From positions 14,297-27,947 of the forward strand of contig FR894565.1 of the NCBI GenBank assembly GCA_000436115.1: a DNA stretch of 13,651 nt, written 5' to 3'. Made by a program: the position numbers and the translations under genes. This document shows positions 1 to 6,935 of this stretch, piece by piece (positions within the stretch are counted from its first letter, which is position 1; each line of letters opens with the position of its first letter). The DNA is from Firmicutes bacterium CAG:534. GTDB lineage: Bacteria > Bacillota > Clostridia > Lachnospirales > Lachnospiraceae. The notes under the pieces were generated by a model. It was not told the origin of the DNA, did no database searches, and saw only the letters and a program-made list of their open reading frames with translations.

Positions 1-18
1 GTAAATGATATCATTTAC
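1..18. repeat. 18-bp perfect palindrome at the cardiolipin synthase stop codon
   Basis: Bases 1-18 (GTAAATGATATCATTTAC) equal their own reverse complement, with no spacer. The palindrome includes the TAA stop of the minus-strand cardiolipin synthase gene. With no loop it is a poor terminator and reads more like a two-fold symmetric protein-binding site, perhaps for a neighbouring gene outside the window. It touches the window edge, so it may be longer. The function is inferred only. Confidence 0.35.
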
Positions 19-1562
19 ATAAGCGGTGCAAAGAACTTAAAGATTTTTCCGATCATCTTCTGGTAAATAGGGATCTTTTTGTAATATTCCATGGTAACCT
101 CCTGGCAGTCTTCAAGGGTTTTCTGGAAGTCCTCTTCTACCTTTTCCACTACTGAATTTTCATAGAAATATACCCCACACTCAAAATGATGATAAAAGCT
201 TCTGTAATCCAGGTTCACCGTTCCCACCACTGCCGTTGTATCATCTGCGGTAAAAATCTTTGCATGGACAAAGCCGGGGGTATACTCATAGACCTTGATC
301 CCCGCCTCCAGAAGCTGAGGATAAAAGGTTCTTGCAATGTAGTAAACCGCCTTTTTATCCGGGATGTGGGGAAGGATCATGGAAACCTCCACGCCCTTCT
401 GGGCTGCATACCGCATGTTGTCAAAGAACTCCCTGTCCACAATAAAATAAGGAGTCATAATGTGCACATAGCTTGTAGCGCTGCTGATGATGGATGCGTA
501 AACAGTCTTTGCCACCTCCGCATGTCTGGTAGGGGTATCCCCGTATGGGATCATAAAGCCGTCCCCCCTTGGCACCTGGCTGTAATCAATGCCATCTAAG
601 TAGCGGCTGTAATCCTCCTGCTCCTTTTCGTAAACATTCCACATCTGGAGGAACATCACCGTAAAGCTCTTTACCGCTCTTCCGTTGACCCGGACTGCCA
701 CATCCTTCCAGTGTCCAAATCTTTCCTTTTCATTAATATATTCATCGGCAAAGTTCACGCCGCCGGTATAGGCCACCTTTCCGTCGATGACCAAAATCTT
801 GCGGTGGTCACGGTTATTCTGGCTGGTGGACAAAAAGGGTCTGATGGGAGAAAACATTTTGGCCTTGATACCGTAGCCCTTAAGCTCCTCCGGATATCCA
901 TAGGGCAAAAGCAGAATGGAGCACATGCCATCGTACATCACCCTGACCTCCACGCCTTCCTTTACCTTTTCCTTTAAGATATCCAAAATGGCATTCCACA
1001 TGATCCCGGGTTCCACAATAAAATATTCCAGAAAGATAAATTTCTCGGCCTTTTTCAGTTCCTCCAGAAGATCCCGGAACTTTTCCTCCCCGCTCGGGAA
1101 ATAGACTGCCTTGGAATTATGATAAACAGGAAAGCCTGCCGTCTGTTCCATATAATGGGCAAAGCCCTGGAACTGCTTGGAGCTTTGCGTGATTGCAAGG
1201 CCTGTCTCCTTGGAGGTTTCTACCAGTCCTTCCGTTTCCCTGGCACATTCCTGCAAACGTTTTTTCAGTCCCAGTCCTCCGAAGTTGCCCACTACCAGAA
1301 GGTAGATCAACGCACCGAGCACAGGGAGCAGGCAGATGATGATGATCCAGCTCATCTTAAATTCTGTAGGCTCATCCTTATTGATGATATGAATGACCAG
1401 GAGCGCCCCCAGCACATTCATGATCTCCCAGATAAAGCTCATGGATCTTCCAAGCCAGGTAAAGCCTGCCAGTAAAACCATGATCTGCAATAAAATCATT
1501 ACAATAATGATCAGCGTCCGGCTGAAAATAATCTTAAATGCACAATCAATAAACTTTTTCAT
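15..1562 (-). CDS. cls: Cardiolipin synthase, phospholipase D superfamily
   Basis: Membrane enzyme expected to join two phosphatidylglycerol molecules into cardiolipin, releasing glycerol. The 515-residue protein has the usual bacterial Cls layout. Hydrophobic segments lie at about residues 12-37, 42-60 and 70-92. Two phospholipase D domains follow, each with an HKD motif: H253/K255/D260 (HRKILVID) and H433/K435/D440 (HAKIFTAD). Both motifs are intact and the length is close to typical Cls (about 480-520 residues), so the gene should be functional. The ATG at 1562 has TGAAGG four bases upstream and a second AAGG further back. It begins only 18 bp after the stop of the pyridoxal kinase gene, so it is probably the last gene of a mscL-kinase-cls operon. 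The link to MscL fits a membrane or osmotic-stress theme, but that is inference. Confidence 0.94.
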   Translation of the reverse strand: MKKFIDCAFKIIFSRTLIIIVMILLQIMVLLAGFTWLGRSMSFIWEIMNVLGALLVIHIINKDEPTEFKMSWIIIICLLPVLGALIYLLVVGNFGGLGLKKRLQECARETEGLVETSKETGLAITQSSKQFQGFAHYMEQTAGFPVYHNSKAVYFPSGEEKFRDLLEELKKAEKFIFLEYFIVEPGIMWNAILDILKEKVKEGVEVRVMYDGMCSILLLPYGYPEELKGYGIKAKMFSPIRPFLSTSQNNRDHRKILVIDGKVAYTGGVNFADEYINEKERFGHWKDVAVRVNGRAVKSFTVMFLQMWNVYEKEQEDYSRYLDGIDYSQVPRGDGFMIPYGDTPTRHAEVAKTVYASIISSATSYVHIMTPYFIVDREFFDNMRYAAQKGVEVSMILPHIPDKKAVYYIARTFYPQLLEAGIKVYEYTPGFVHAKIFTADDTTAVVGTVNLDYRSFYHHFECGVYFYENSVVEKVEEDFQKTLEDCQEVTMEYYKKIPIYQKMIGKIFKFFAPLM

Positions 1563-1580
1563 ACTGCCTTCAAACCTTCT

Positions 1581-2417
1581 TTACACCTTCAGTTCATCCA
1601 TGAGTTCTTCAAAGCACACTCCATTTTTTTCCGGTATTTCCAGCTCCACAGAGCGGGCCATGCAGGCTTCTATAAAATCTGCAGCCTTTTGGATCGACGT
1701 GGCAAAATCCACTCCGTTTACGGCATCCGCTGTGATGATGGCTGCAAACACATCCCCTGTTCCGCAGCGCTGCTTTCCAACCTTTTTGTTTCTGATAAAG
1801 GCAGGTTCCCCGCCCTTTTCCCAGTAATAATTTGCCACCTGATCATCCTGCTCTATTCCGGTGATCACAATCTTAGAGGGGCCAAGATCCTGCAGCCTTT
1901 TCATGACGGCTGCAAGCTCATCCTCACTGAGCTGTCCCTTTTTGTAGGGTGTATCCGTCAGCTTGCATGCTTCCGTAAGGTTCGGTGTGATAATATCTGC
2001 CTTAGCCACAAGTCTTCTCATCTGCATGCACATCTTTTCCGTATAGGTGGTAGCGATCGTTCCGTTATCCCCCATAACCGGATCGACTACAAGCAGGAAA
2101 TCCCTTCTGCGGAATATCCTTATATAATCCTCTACCCTGTCAATGGTCAGCTCACATCCCATAAAACCTGTCAGAACCGCATTGAACCTAAGCTCCATCT
2201 GTCCCCATCTGGAAAGATAAGCGGTAAGGTTTTTGGTATAATCCTCAAAATAAAAACCATTATATCCCGTGTGGTTGGACAGGATCGCAGTCGGCACAAC
2301 GCAGCACTGCATCTTCATATGTGAGATGATCGGCAGCGACACTGTCAGTCCACATCTTCCGTAGCCTGTCAGGTCATTAAATACAGCAACTCTTTTTTGT
2401 TTCCCCAGATTTTTCAA
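1581..2417 (-). CDS. pdxK: Pyridoxal/pyridoxamine kinase
   Basis: ATP-dependent kinase of the ribokinase-like superfamily that phosphorylates B6 vitamers (pyridoxal, pyridoxamine) in salvage of pyridoxal 5'-phosphate; cytoplasmic. The N-terminal substrate segment FNDLTGYGRCGLTVSLP is followed by SNHTGYNG, the central VVDPVMGDNG, then TPNLTEACKL and the anion-hole/catalytic GTGDVFAA, whose Asp is the general base. The frame stays open to a GTG at 2441 (286 aa). I prefer the TTG at 2417 (278 aa), because GGAG lies seven bases before it and the FNDLTG core then starts near the N-terminus as in homologs. The GTG has only a weak TGGAAA and directly follows a hairpin (2451-2467). It is 62 bp from mscL on the 5' side and 18 bp from cls on the 3' side. 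PdxK versus PdxY subfamily cannot be settled by eye. Confidence 0.9.
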   Translation of the reverse strand: MKNLGKQKRVAVFNDLTGYGRCGLTVSLPIISHMKMQCCVVPTAILSNHTGYNGFYFEDYTKNLTAYLSRWGQMELRFNAVLTGFMGCELTIDRVEDYIRIFRRRDFLLVVDPVMGDNGTIATTYTEKMCMQMRRLVAKADIITPNLTEACKLTDTPYKKGQLSEDELAAVMKRLQDLGPSKIVITGIEQDDQVANYYWEKGGEPAFIRNKKVGKQRCGTGDVFAAIITADAVNGVDFATSIQKAADFIEACMARSVELEIPEKNGVCFEELMDELKV

Positions 2418-2450
2418 TTTTCCACTCCATTCCGCAGACACATTTTATTT

Positions 2451-2467
2451 CCAGGCCATAGACCTGG
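2451..2467 (-). other. Short hairpin just before the pyridoxal kinase start
   Basis: On the minus strand CCAGGTC-TAT-GGCCTGG folds into a 7-bp stem (one G-U pair) with a 3-nt loop, followed by AAATAAAAT. It lies between the mscL stop and the kinase start. It could act as a weak attenuator or mRNA-processing site. The U-tract is poor, so I do not call it a terminator. It argues against the GTG start at 2441. Confidence 0.35.
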
Positions 2468-2479
2468 CTGGCATCAGCA

Positions 2480-2914
2480 TCACTTTTCGCACTGGTTTTC
2501 CTCCAGCTTTGATGTACAGTGAGGACACCTGCTGGCCCCGATCTGAATGATCTCCCTGCAGTAAGGGCAGATCTTTGTCACTGCCGGCGCCGGTTCTGCT
2601 TCTTTTTTCCTTGATAATTTATTCAGTCCCTTAATCAGTAAAAATATAACAAATGCAATGAGCAGGAAGTTGATCACGGCTGCAATAAAGGAGCCATAAT
2701 TCAGAGTGGCCGCCATTTCTCCCTCACCAAGAACGATACAGAGGGAAGAGAAATCAAGACCTCCCGTGATCAGCGACAGCAAAGGCATCATCACATCATC
2801 CACAAGAGAAGTGACGATTGCCGTAAAAGCGCCTCCAATGATCACGCCCACTGCCATATCCATTACGTTTCCCCTTGCAATAAACTTCTTAAATTCTGCA
2901 AAAAATGCTTTCAT
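2480..2914 (-). CDS. mscL: Large-conductance mechanosensitive channel MscL with C-terminal zinc ribbon
   Basis: Membrane channel that opens under high tension and releases solutes during hypo-osmotic shock. The N-terminal amphipathic helix and TM1 are clear (FKKFIARGNVMDMAVGVIIG then GAFTAIVTSLVDDVMMP), a periplasmic loop lies at about 50-75, and TM2 is at about 76-96. After a charged linker the tail carries two CxxC knuckles (C116/C119 and C130/C133; CPYC and CPHC), a zinc-ribbon extension seen in some clostridial MscL proteins. The frame is open to an ATG at 2971. The ATG at 2914 (144 aa) is preferred because GAGAGG lies nine bases upstream and the protein then begins with the canonical MKAFFAEFKKFIARGN. 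Probable first gene of mscL-pdxK-cls, with its own promoter at 2943-2971. Confidence 0.92.
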   Translation of the reverse strand: MKAFFAEFKKFIARGNVMDMAVGVIIGGAFTAIVTSLVDDVMMPLLSLITGGLDFSSLCIVLGEGEMAATLNYGSFIAAVINFLLIAFVIFLLIKGLNKLSRKKEAEPAPAVTKICPYCREIIQIGASRCPHCTSKLEENQCEK

Positions 2915-2942
2915 CCATTCTATCCTCTCTTTGATTATTACT

Positions 2943-2971
2943 ACTTTAGCATGGTTTTGTATTGAATTCAA
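2943..2971 (-). promoter_or_regulatory. Candidate sigma-A promoter for mscL
   Basis: On the minus strand TTGAAT (2966-2971) and TAAAGT (2943-2948) are separated by 17 bp, each matching the consensus at four of six positions. The start site would fall near 2935, about 20 nt before the mscL start codon, leaving room for the GAGAGG site. Confidence 0.4.
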
Positions 2972-2980
2972 CTTTCTTTC

Positions 2981-3009
2981 TGGAAAACAAATCCATTCAG
3001 GAGTACAAT
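2981..3009 (+). promoter_or_regulatory. Candidate sigma-A promoter for the alpha/beta hydrolase unit
   Basis: TGGAAA (2981-2986) and TACAAT (3004-3009) are spaced by 17 bp. The -10 matches at five of six positions and the -35 at four of six. Transcription would start near 3016, about 23 nt before the leader ORF. It is divergent from the mscL promoter, so both sit in one compact intergenic region. Confidence 0.35.
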
Positions 3010-3038
3010 AGGTTTATAGCACAAAAAAGGATTTCCTT

Positions 3039-3110
3039 ATGAATATCACAGGCGGCTTTATGCCTATGGCTCAAAGTCTGCCGTTTCGGAAAGGCATGGT
3101 CATTTTATGA
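3039..3110 (+). CDS. Possible 23-aa leader peptide coupled to the hydrolase
   Basis: A small ORF beginning MNITGGFMPM starts with ATG seven bases after a good AAAGGA site. It ends in TGA that overlaps the ATG of the alpha/beta hydrolase as ATGA. The hydrolase itself has only a distant GGAAAGG (about 12 nt), so reinitiation after this ORF is a plausible route of translation. The peptide has no feature I recognise. It could also be the old N-terminus of the hydrolase after a frameshift, because the hydrolase frame stays open upstream as far as 3020 but has no start codon there. Not proven to be expressed. Confidence 0.35.
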   Translation: MNITGGFMPMAQSLPFRKGMVIL

Positions 3111-3946
3111 AAACAGAACGTTTTTCTCTATCCACAACGGGATCTGTAGGAGATCCCCATCTCACCACCTACATTCTGGACGACAGTCCAAGCATGAAGA
3201 TCAAAAAACGCCCCTTTATCCTGATCTGTCCCGGAGGCGGCTATCGCTTTGTATCTGACAGAGAGGGGGAGGTTCTTGCTCTGCAGTTTTCTGCCATGGG
3301 TTACCACACCGGCGTACTGACCTACTCTGTTGCACCGGCCGTCTATCCCGTGCAGCTAAAGGAAACCGCCCTGGCATTTTCTATTATTCAGAAAAATGCC
3401 CAGAGCTGGAATGTGCTGGGTGACCGCATTGTAATTGCCGGCTGTTCTGCCGGAGGACATCTTGCAGCTTCCTACAGCCTTTTTTATCGGGAAGAGCTTG
3501 TTTGCGGAGAAACCGGACTTGCTCCCGAAAAGCTGCGTCCTGCTGGAATGATCCTCAGTTACCCGGTGATCTCTTCCGGCGAATTTGCACACCAGGATTC
3601 CTTTGCCGCTCTTTTGGGAGATTCCTACGAGCATTTGAAATCAAATTCTCTATTTGGCAAGCTTTCCTTGGAAACCCAAGTCACTTCTGATACGCCCCCT
3701 GCCTTCTTGTGGCATACCTTTACCGACAACCTTGTTCCGGTGGAGAACTCCCTGCTCTTTGCCATGGCGCTGCGCCGCGCAGATGTGCCTGCTGAGCTTC
3801 ATATTTTCCCTGCGGGAGGCCATGGCCTTGCGCTGGCAAATGAACTGACCCTGGATCAGGACGGCTACGGCATCCAAAAGGAATGCCAGATCTGGATTGA
3901 TCTGGCAAAGGTATGGCTGCATGATCTGGTAGGCGTTGGACTGTAG
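3107..3946 (+). CDS. Alpha/beta hydrolase, acetyl-esterase-like
   Basis: Probable cytoplasmic carboxyl-ester hydrolase of the alpha/beta fold (acetyl esterase / xylan esterase-like). The 279 residues show the oxyanion segment CPGGGYRFVS (about 41-50) and the nucleophile elbow GCSAGGHLA with Ser114. The acid and base are in TDNLVPVENS (Asp207) and FPAGGHGLAL (His239). All three catalytic residues and the GGG oxyanion motif are in the expected order and spacing, and there is no signal peptide, so it likely acts on imported acylated sugars or small esters. The substrate cannot be told from sequence. The ATG at 3107 overlaps the stop of a 23-codon ORF. A strong terminator follows 23 bp after the stop, so this is a short unit of its own, convergent with the serine hydrolase at 4084. 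Confidence 0.9.
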   Translation: MKTERFSLSTTGSVGDPHLTTYILDDSPSMKIKKRPFILICPGGGYRFVSDREGEVLALQFSAMGYHTGVLTYSVAPAVYPVQLKETALAFSIIQKNAQSWNVLGDRIVIAGCSAGGHLAASYSLFYREELVCGETGLAPEKLRPAGMILSYPVISSGEFAHQDSFAALLGDSYEHLKSNSLFGKLSLETQVTSDTPPAFLWHTFTDNLVPVENSLLFAMALRRADVPAELHIFPAGGHGLALANELTLDQDGYGIQKECQIWIDLAKVWLHDLVGVGL

Positions 3947-3969
3947 ACACTAAGCTGACTATTATGCAG

Positions 3970-4004
3970 AAACCGGAAACGATACATCGTTTCCGGTTTT
4001 CTTT
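3970..4004 (+). terminator. Intrinsic terminator of the alpha/beta hydrolase, possibly bidirectional
   Basis: Bases 3970-3982 and 3987-3999 form a perfect 13-bp stem (AAACCGGAAACGA / TCGTTTCCGGTTT) with a TACA loop, running into TTTTCTTTG. It sits between two convergent genes. On the minus strand the tract after the stem is only TTTC, so termination in that direction is less certain. Confidence 0.85.
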
Positions 4005-4083
4005 GATTAAAGCTATGGATTGCCTATTCGACCATGTTCGTTTTGTCAATTCAGCATATATTATCCGCTTACGCTGATCTTGC

Positions 4084-5253
4084 TCACGTTAACTCTGACA
4101 TGACAATATTCTTGATCTGGCGTATCAAAATTCCCGTGCGCCCCACGCCAACCTGCTGAACCCCAAACACTAGCGTAATACCATGGGCAGGTTCATTGGA
4201 AAAGAAGGTTCCAAGCCAGCCATCCCATCCGTATTCTCCTTTTGAAGAAAACAAAGATGTCTGACTTTCTTCCTGGCAGACCCTCATTAAATTTCCATAG
4301 GTATAACCGCTCATCCAGTCCCATCCCTTTTGAAGCTGGGGAATCTGCTCCGGTGTCAGGCCTCCATGTGTCATAAACCGCACGGCTGCCGCCGACATGA
4401 TCTTCTTTCCTCTATAATTTCCTTCTGCCAGCAGCATTTCCCCAAATTTGCTGTAATCATCCAGAGTAGAGCAAAGTCCTGCTCCACCTGATTCAAAGGC
4501 AGGCTCCACGTCCCGTTCATAGCGCAGCCCCAAGTGATCTGTCTTTACCTCCACGAGGCCGTTTTCTGTTTCCTCATATACTCTGGCAAGCCTGTTTCTT
4601 TTCTGTTCCGGTACAAAAAATCCCGTTTCCTTCATTCCAAGGGGATCAAAAAGGGATTTCTGCAAAAACTCTCCAAAGCTCTTTCCGCTTACTGTCTCAA
4701 TCAGCGCCCCCAAAATATCCGCAGACGCACCATACATGAATTTTTCTCCCGGTTCAAAGCAAAGGTCGATCTTCCCCATCTTTCTGGAAAATTCTCTGGT
4801 GCTCATGGGATTTTCTGAATAAAGGCGCTGCCCCAGCTCACCAAATACCTTATCGCTTTGTCTGCCTCCTTCTGTTGTCAGATCAGGATAAGCGATCCCG
4901 GATGTCATATTAAGCAGATCTCTTACCGTGATCTTTCTTTCTGCTTTTTTTCTGATGCCGTTTCGGTTTACATAACTTCCCATAAATTCCGGCAGATAAT
5001 CCTCGACCGGCGAAGCCAAATCAATTTTTCCGTCCGCCGCAAGTACAAGGGTAGCTGCTGCGGTTATCGGCTTAGTTTGAGAATACAATCTGAAGATCGT
5101 ATCCCTGCTCATAGCAGCATGCTTTTCCAAATCCCGATATCCGTACTCGCAGTATTCCTGCTCCTTCCCGTCCTTTAATACCAGCACATTTGCTCCAGAG
5201 CAGCTTCCGCTCTCAACTGAGCGTTTCATAGCGTCTAAGATTTTCTGTTTCAT
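4084..5253 (-). CDS. Beta-lactamase-family serine hydrolase
   Basis: Member of the class C beta-lactamase / penicillin-binding-protein-like (EstB-type) serine hydrolase family. From the preferred start the protein has 389 residues. The SxxK nucleophile motif is SQTK (S58, K61) in FRLYSQTKPITAAATL, and the Tyr motif is in FMYGASADILG (Y174). Family-typical segments are RDLLNMTSGIAYP, SGGAGLCSTLDDYSKFG and GYGWDGWLGTFF. No signal peptide is seen, which favours a cytoplasmic esterase or peptidase-like role over cell-wall synthesis. The frame is open to an ATG at 5271, but that codon overlaps the GGGAGG site placed ten bases before the ATG at 5253, so 5253 is chosen. Upstream lies the repeat array at 5324-5592. 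I see no promoter. The substrate is unknown. Confidence 0.88.
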   Translation of the reverse strand: MKQKILDAMKRSVESGSCSGANVLVLKDGKEQEYCEYGYRDLEKHAAMSRDTIFRLYSQTKPITAAATLVLAADGKIDLASPVEDYLPEFMGSYVNRNGIRKKAERKITVRDLLNMTSGIAYPDLTTEGGRQSDKVFGELGQRLYSENPMSTREFSRKMGKIDLCFEPGEKFMYGASADILGALIETVSGKSFGEFLQKSLFDPLGMKETGFFVPEQKRNRLARVYEETENGLVEVKTDHLGLRYERDVEPAFESGGAGLCSTLDDYSKFGEMLLAEGNYRGKKIMSAAAVRFMTHGGLTPEQIPQLQKGWDWMSGYTYGNLMRVCQEESQTSLFSSKGEYGWDGWLGTFFSNEPAHGITLVFGVQQVGVGRTGILIRQIKNIVMSELT

Positions 5254-5323
5254 CCTGTTCTTTCCTCCCATGCAACAGCTTGTTTTTTCTATTCCTTTTT
5301 CTCCTGCCCCGCAGTCTGTCCCC

Positions 5324-5592
5324 CTCTGTGGGTATTTTCGGCTCGACCTTGCGACCTGCGCCCTTCTTGATTTCTGACTATGGGTGTTTCCGGTTCAAGT
5401 CAGGCTTTTGTACCCTCCTCTGTGGGTATTTTCGCTCTGACTTGCGACCTGCACCCTCCTCTGCCTCTGGCTGTGGGCATTTCCAGTTCAAGTCAGGCTT
5501 TTGTACCCTCCTCTGTGGGTATTTTCGCTCTGATTTGTAGCCTGGCACCCTCCTCTGTCTCTGGCTGTGGGCATTTCCGGCTAAAGCCGGGC
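5324..5592. repeat. Degenerate intergenic tandem array, about 93-94 bp units made of two half-units
   Basis: A motif close to TGTGGGTATTTTC recurs six times. Its GTGGG (or ATGGG) core starts at 5328, 5380, 5422, 5473, 5515 and 5567, so spacings alternate 52, 42, 51, 42 and 52 bp. Whole units start at 5324, 5418 and 5511 and repeat almost exactly; the blocks at 5396-5444 and 5489-5537 are near-identical. On the minus strand each half-unit reads roughly GGAAATACCCACAG followed by GAGGAGGGT. CAAGTCAG (5396-5403) and CTGACTTG (5437-5444) can pair. This explains the gene-free stretch between the HD-domain gene and the serine hydrolase. Plus-strand open frames through it have repeated peptides and no family resemblance, so I treat it as non-coding, perhaps a dispersed repetitive element. 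Confidence 0.75.
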
Positions 5593-5612
5593 ATTACACC
5601 CTTTCACGCCCG
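5577..5612 (-). other. GC-rich inverted repeats after the HD-domain gene
   Basis: Just beyond the HD-domain stop two nested structures are visible: CCGGC-TAAA-GCCGG (5577-5590) and CCGGGC (5587-5592) with GCCCGG (5607-5612). They share bases, so only one can form at a time. There is no T-run on the minus strand, so a classical intrinsic terminator is not supported. This could be the boundary of the repeat element or a 3' mRNA-stabilising hairpin. Confidence 0.4.
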
Positions 5613-5614
5613 GA

Positions 5615-6208
5615 CTACGGCCTAAAACTTTCTTTTTCTACAACCTCATAAAGATCTCTTCCCATCTCCGCTTCAAAATATTCCTTTAATCTGATATTAG
5701 CCTCTCTTTTATCCTGGGGATAAGAACCATATCTTCTTCTCACATCCTCCATGCGCTCTTCCATATCCAATACACCTTCACTTCCGGCTATAGAATCGCA
5801 AAGCTGGATCAGTTTATCATAATCATCCATTACAGTCTCCGCAAGTTTTGTCTCAATCAAACCCAGTTCTTCCTCTGTTGTATCAAACTTTCCAATATAG
5901 TCTTTCAGCGTCTGATCATGGAAAGAATGTGTCAGGCAGATCTTTGCCACTTCATCATACCCAAGTGACATCATATATTGATAGCCATCCGAAACGTGCC
6001 CTAAATGTCTGACTCCAAACTTCCTGCCAATATCATGCAAGAGTCCAAGTATGTATGCCTTCTTTGCATCCAGTCCAAGTCCCGGACAGGCTTCTGCAAT
6101 CTTCTCTGCACAATGTGCCGCCACACGGCTGTGATTTCCCCAGGAACCCGGATTACAATCCTCGGCTTCCCGCAGCAGCCGTTCTGCCTCTACTCTTGTT
6201 GGTAACAT
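5615..6208 (-). CDS. HD-domain phosphohydrolase
   Basis: Probable metal-dependent phosphohydrolase of the HD superfamily. The 197-residue protein shows H26 in GNHSRVAAHC, the diagnostic doublet H58-D59 in ILGLLHDIGRK, then H71 in LGHVSDGYQYM and H94 in CLTHSFHD, with a late Asp in YDKLIQLCDSI. These match the metal ligands of HD domains. The closest theme is small stand-alone HD proteins that hydrolyse nucleotides or related phosphates; the substrate is not known. The ATG at 6208 has an excellent AAGGAGG five bases upstream. The gene starts only about 40 bp after a terminator copy (6246-6292), with at best a weak overlapping promoter (TTGAAA, 18 bp, TATCTG). It may once have lain directly downstream of the tRNA-Arg terminator before the island arrived. 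Confidence 0.86.
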   Translation of the reverse strand: MLPTRVEAERLLREAEDCNPGSWGNHSRVAAHCAEKIAEACPGLGLDAKKAYILGLLHDIGRKFGVRHLGHVSDGYQYMMSLGYDEVAKICLTHSFHDQTLKDYIGKFDTTEEELGLIETKLAETVMDDYDKLIQLCDSIAGSEGVLDMEERMEDVRRRYGSYPQDKREANIRLKEYFEAEMGRDLYEVVEKESFRP

Positions 6209-6245
6209 CTTTCCCTCCTTTAAAAAGCAAATCCACCAGATACAG

Positions 6246-6292
6246 AAAAAGCCGAAATCCTTTCAAAAAAAAGAATTTCGACTTTACTTGCA
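6246..6292 (-). terminator. Terminator of the toxin-antitoxin operon; copy A of a 47-bp direct repeat
   Basis: Identical over 47 bp to 7257-7303, the terminator of tRNA-Arg. On the minus strand AAGTCGAAAT pairs with ATTTCGGCTT (one G-U) across a U-rich loop and runs into TTTTTC. It lies about 80 bp beyond the toxin stop codon and should end transcription of the toxin-antitoxin pair. The complete identity, including the run of eight A, shows it arose by duplication. Confidence 0.8.
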
Positions 6293-6293
6293 G

Positions 6294-6319
6294 GTGTGCA
6301 TTAGGGAGTAAATCTCCCT
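6294..6319 (-). pseudogene. Vestigial tRNA-Arg 3' end (acceptor strand and T-arm geometry)
   Basis: Directly next to the duplicated terminator, the minus strand reads AGGGA-GATTTAC-TCCCT-AATGCAC. This is a 5-bp stem with a 7-nt loop and then seven bases differing once from AACGCAC, the 3' acceptor strand of the tRNA-Arg at 7306-7379. The geometry of the T-arm and acceptor is retained, but the conserved TTC of the T-loop is lost and no 5' half is present. I read it as the displaced tRNA end left by an integration event. The divergence makes this moderately, not fully, secure. Confidence 0.5.
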
Positions 6320-6371
6320 ACATGTATCCCCCAAAAAATGAAAGGAATTTTATAGTGTGTTTCATATGTTG

Positions 6372-6686
6372 CTATGTAATAGCATTTTCATAATCCTGAA
6401 GCTCGTGATACATGCCTTCAATAATAACCCTGTCACTCTGAATCCTATAAACAAATAAATATCTATGAGATTTAAAATGCAATTTCCGAAATCCCATTGC
6501 CCTCAATCTCTCATCCCGGCAATATCCAAAAACATCCGCCTTACTTTTAAGCTGCCCTACTGTATAATCAAAATCCTCCATTACATTACTTACAGCCTGT
6601 GGATTTTTCTTCCTATTTAACAAGTAATTCAATATATTATCATATTGTTTTTCCGCTAACTCGGATATTTCTATCCTATACTGCAT
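6372..6686 (-). CDS. Toxin of the RelE/ParE superfamily
   Basis: Type II toxin-antitoxin toxin, most likely a ribosome-dependent mRNA interferase (RelE-like) or gyrase-directed (ParE-like); sequence inspection alone does not decide. The 104-residue protein begins YRIEISELAEKQYDNILNYL, the N-terminal strand and helix pattern of the family. It has a basic core (RDERLRAMGFRKLHFKSHRY) and ends with the strand LFVYRIQSDRVIIEGMYHE, where the conserved Arg and Tyr or His residues normally sit. Its start overlaps the antitoxin 3' end by 11 bp, the usual antitoxin-first translational coupling. The duplicated tRNA terminator at 6246-6292 closes the operon. It is more AT-rich than the neighbouring genes, in line with transfer. 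Confidence 0.82.
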   Translation of the reverse strand: MQYRIEISELAEKQYDNILNYLLNRKKNPQAVSNVMEDFDYTVGQLKSKADVFGYCRDERLRAMGFRKLHFKSHRYLFVYRIQSDRVIIEGMYHELQDYENAIT

Positions 6687-6903
6687 ATTTCTCCTTCATT
6701 TTTGAAGATACGCTATGTGCTGACTTTGTAAATCCTGCCTCACTTCTTTCCGCTGACTGTGTGAGCTCTGCAACTATTTCGTCTGCACTCTTTCTCTCAA
6801 GGCCTTCTTGTTTTGATGATAGTCTGTCAATTAGCATTACTACCATATTATAGTCTTCCACTGAAAGCTTCTCTATTTTTGATGTAAGTTCTGCTATACT
6901 CAT
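6676..6903 (-). CDS. Antitoxin partner of the RelE/ParE-type toxin
   Basis: A 75-residue acidic protein (MSIAELTSKIEKLSVEDYNM...) placed immediately upstream of the toxin and overlapping it by 11 bp. It has a short helical N-terminal region (about 1-30) and a charged, probably flexible C-terminal part (about 33-75), the layout of antitoxins whose C-terminus wraps the toxin. I cannot place it in RelB, Phd or another named fold from sequence alone. The ATG at 6903 has AAAGGAG eight bases upstream. TATAAAT about 20 nt upstream of that site is a possible -10, overlapping a small AT-rich palindrome (6918-6935) that could serve autoregulation. The identification rests mainly on gene order and size. 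Confidence 0.7.
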   Translation of the reverse strand: MSIAELTSKIEKLSVEDYNMVVMLIDRLSSKQEGLERKSADEIVAELTQSAERSEAGFTKSAHSVSSKMKEKYAV

Positions 6904-6917
6904 ACGATCATCTCCTT

Positions 6918-6935
6918 TATAAATCTATATTTATA
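6918..6935. promoter_or_regulatory. AT-rich palindrome upstream of the antitoxin
   Basis: TATAAAT-CTAT-ATTTATA has perfect 7-bp arms and covers the likely -10 region of the toxin-antitoxin operon. Antitoxin-toxin complexes often bind such sites, but an AT-rich tract yields palindromes easily, so support is weak. Confidence 0.25.

Noticed and set aside
186..599. Plus-strand ORFs within the cardiolipin synthase gene
   Set aside because: They are antisense shadows of a gene with both HKD motifs intact.
2441..2441. GTG start for the pyridoxal kinase
   Set aside because: A hairpin lies directly before it and its ribosome site is weak; the TTG at 2417 has GGAG at seven bases. It remains possible.
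5324..5592. CRISPR array
   Set aside because: Whole units including the would-be spacers repeat, half-units alternate in spacing and are degenerate, and no cas genes are present.
5280..5625. Plus-strand open frames giving a repetitive peptide (CGYFRSDL, GFCTLLCG repeats)
   Set aside because: They arise from the DNA repeat, the first and second units differ in length by one base (94 and 93 bp), which shifts the frame, and there is no supported ribosome site or family resemblance.
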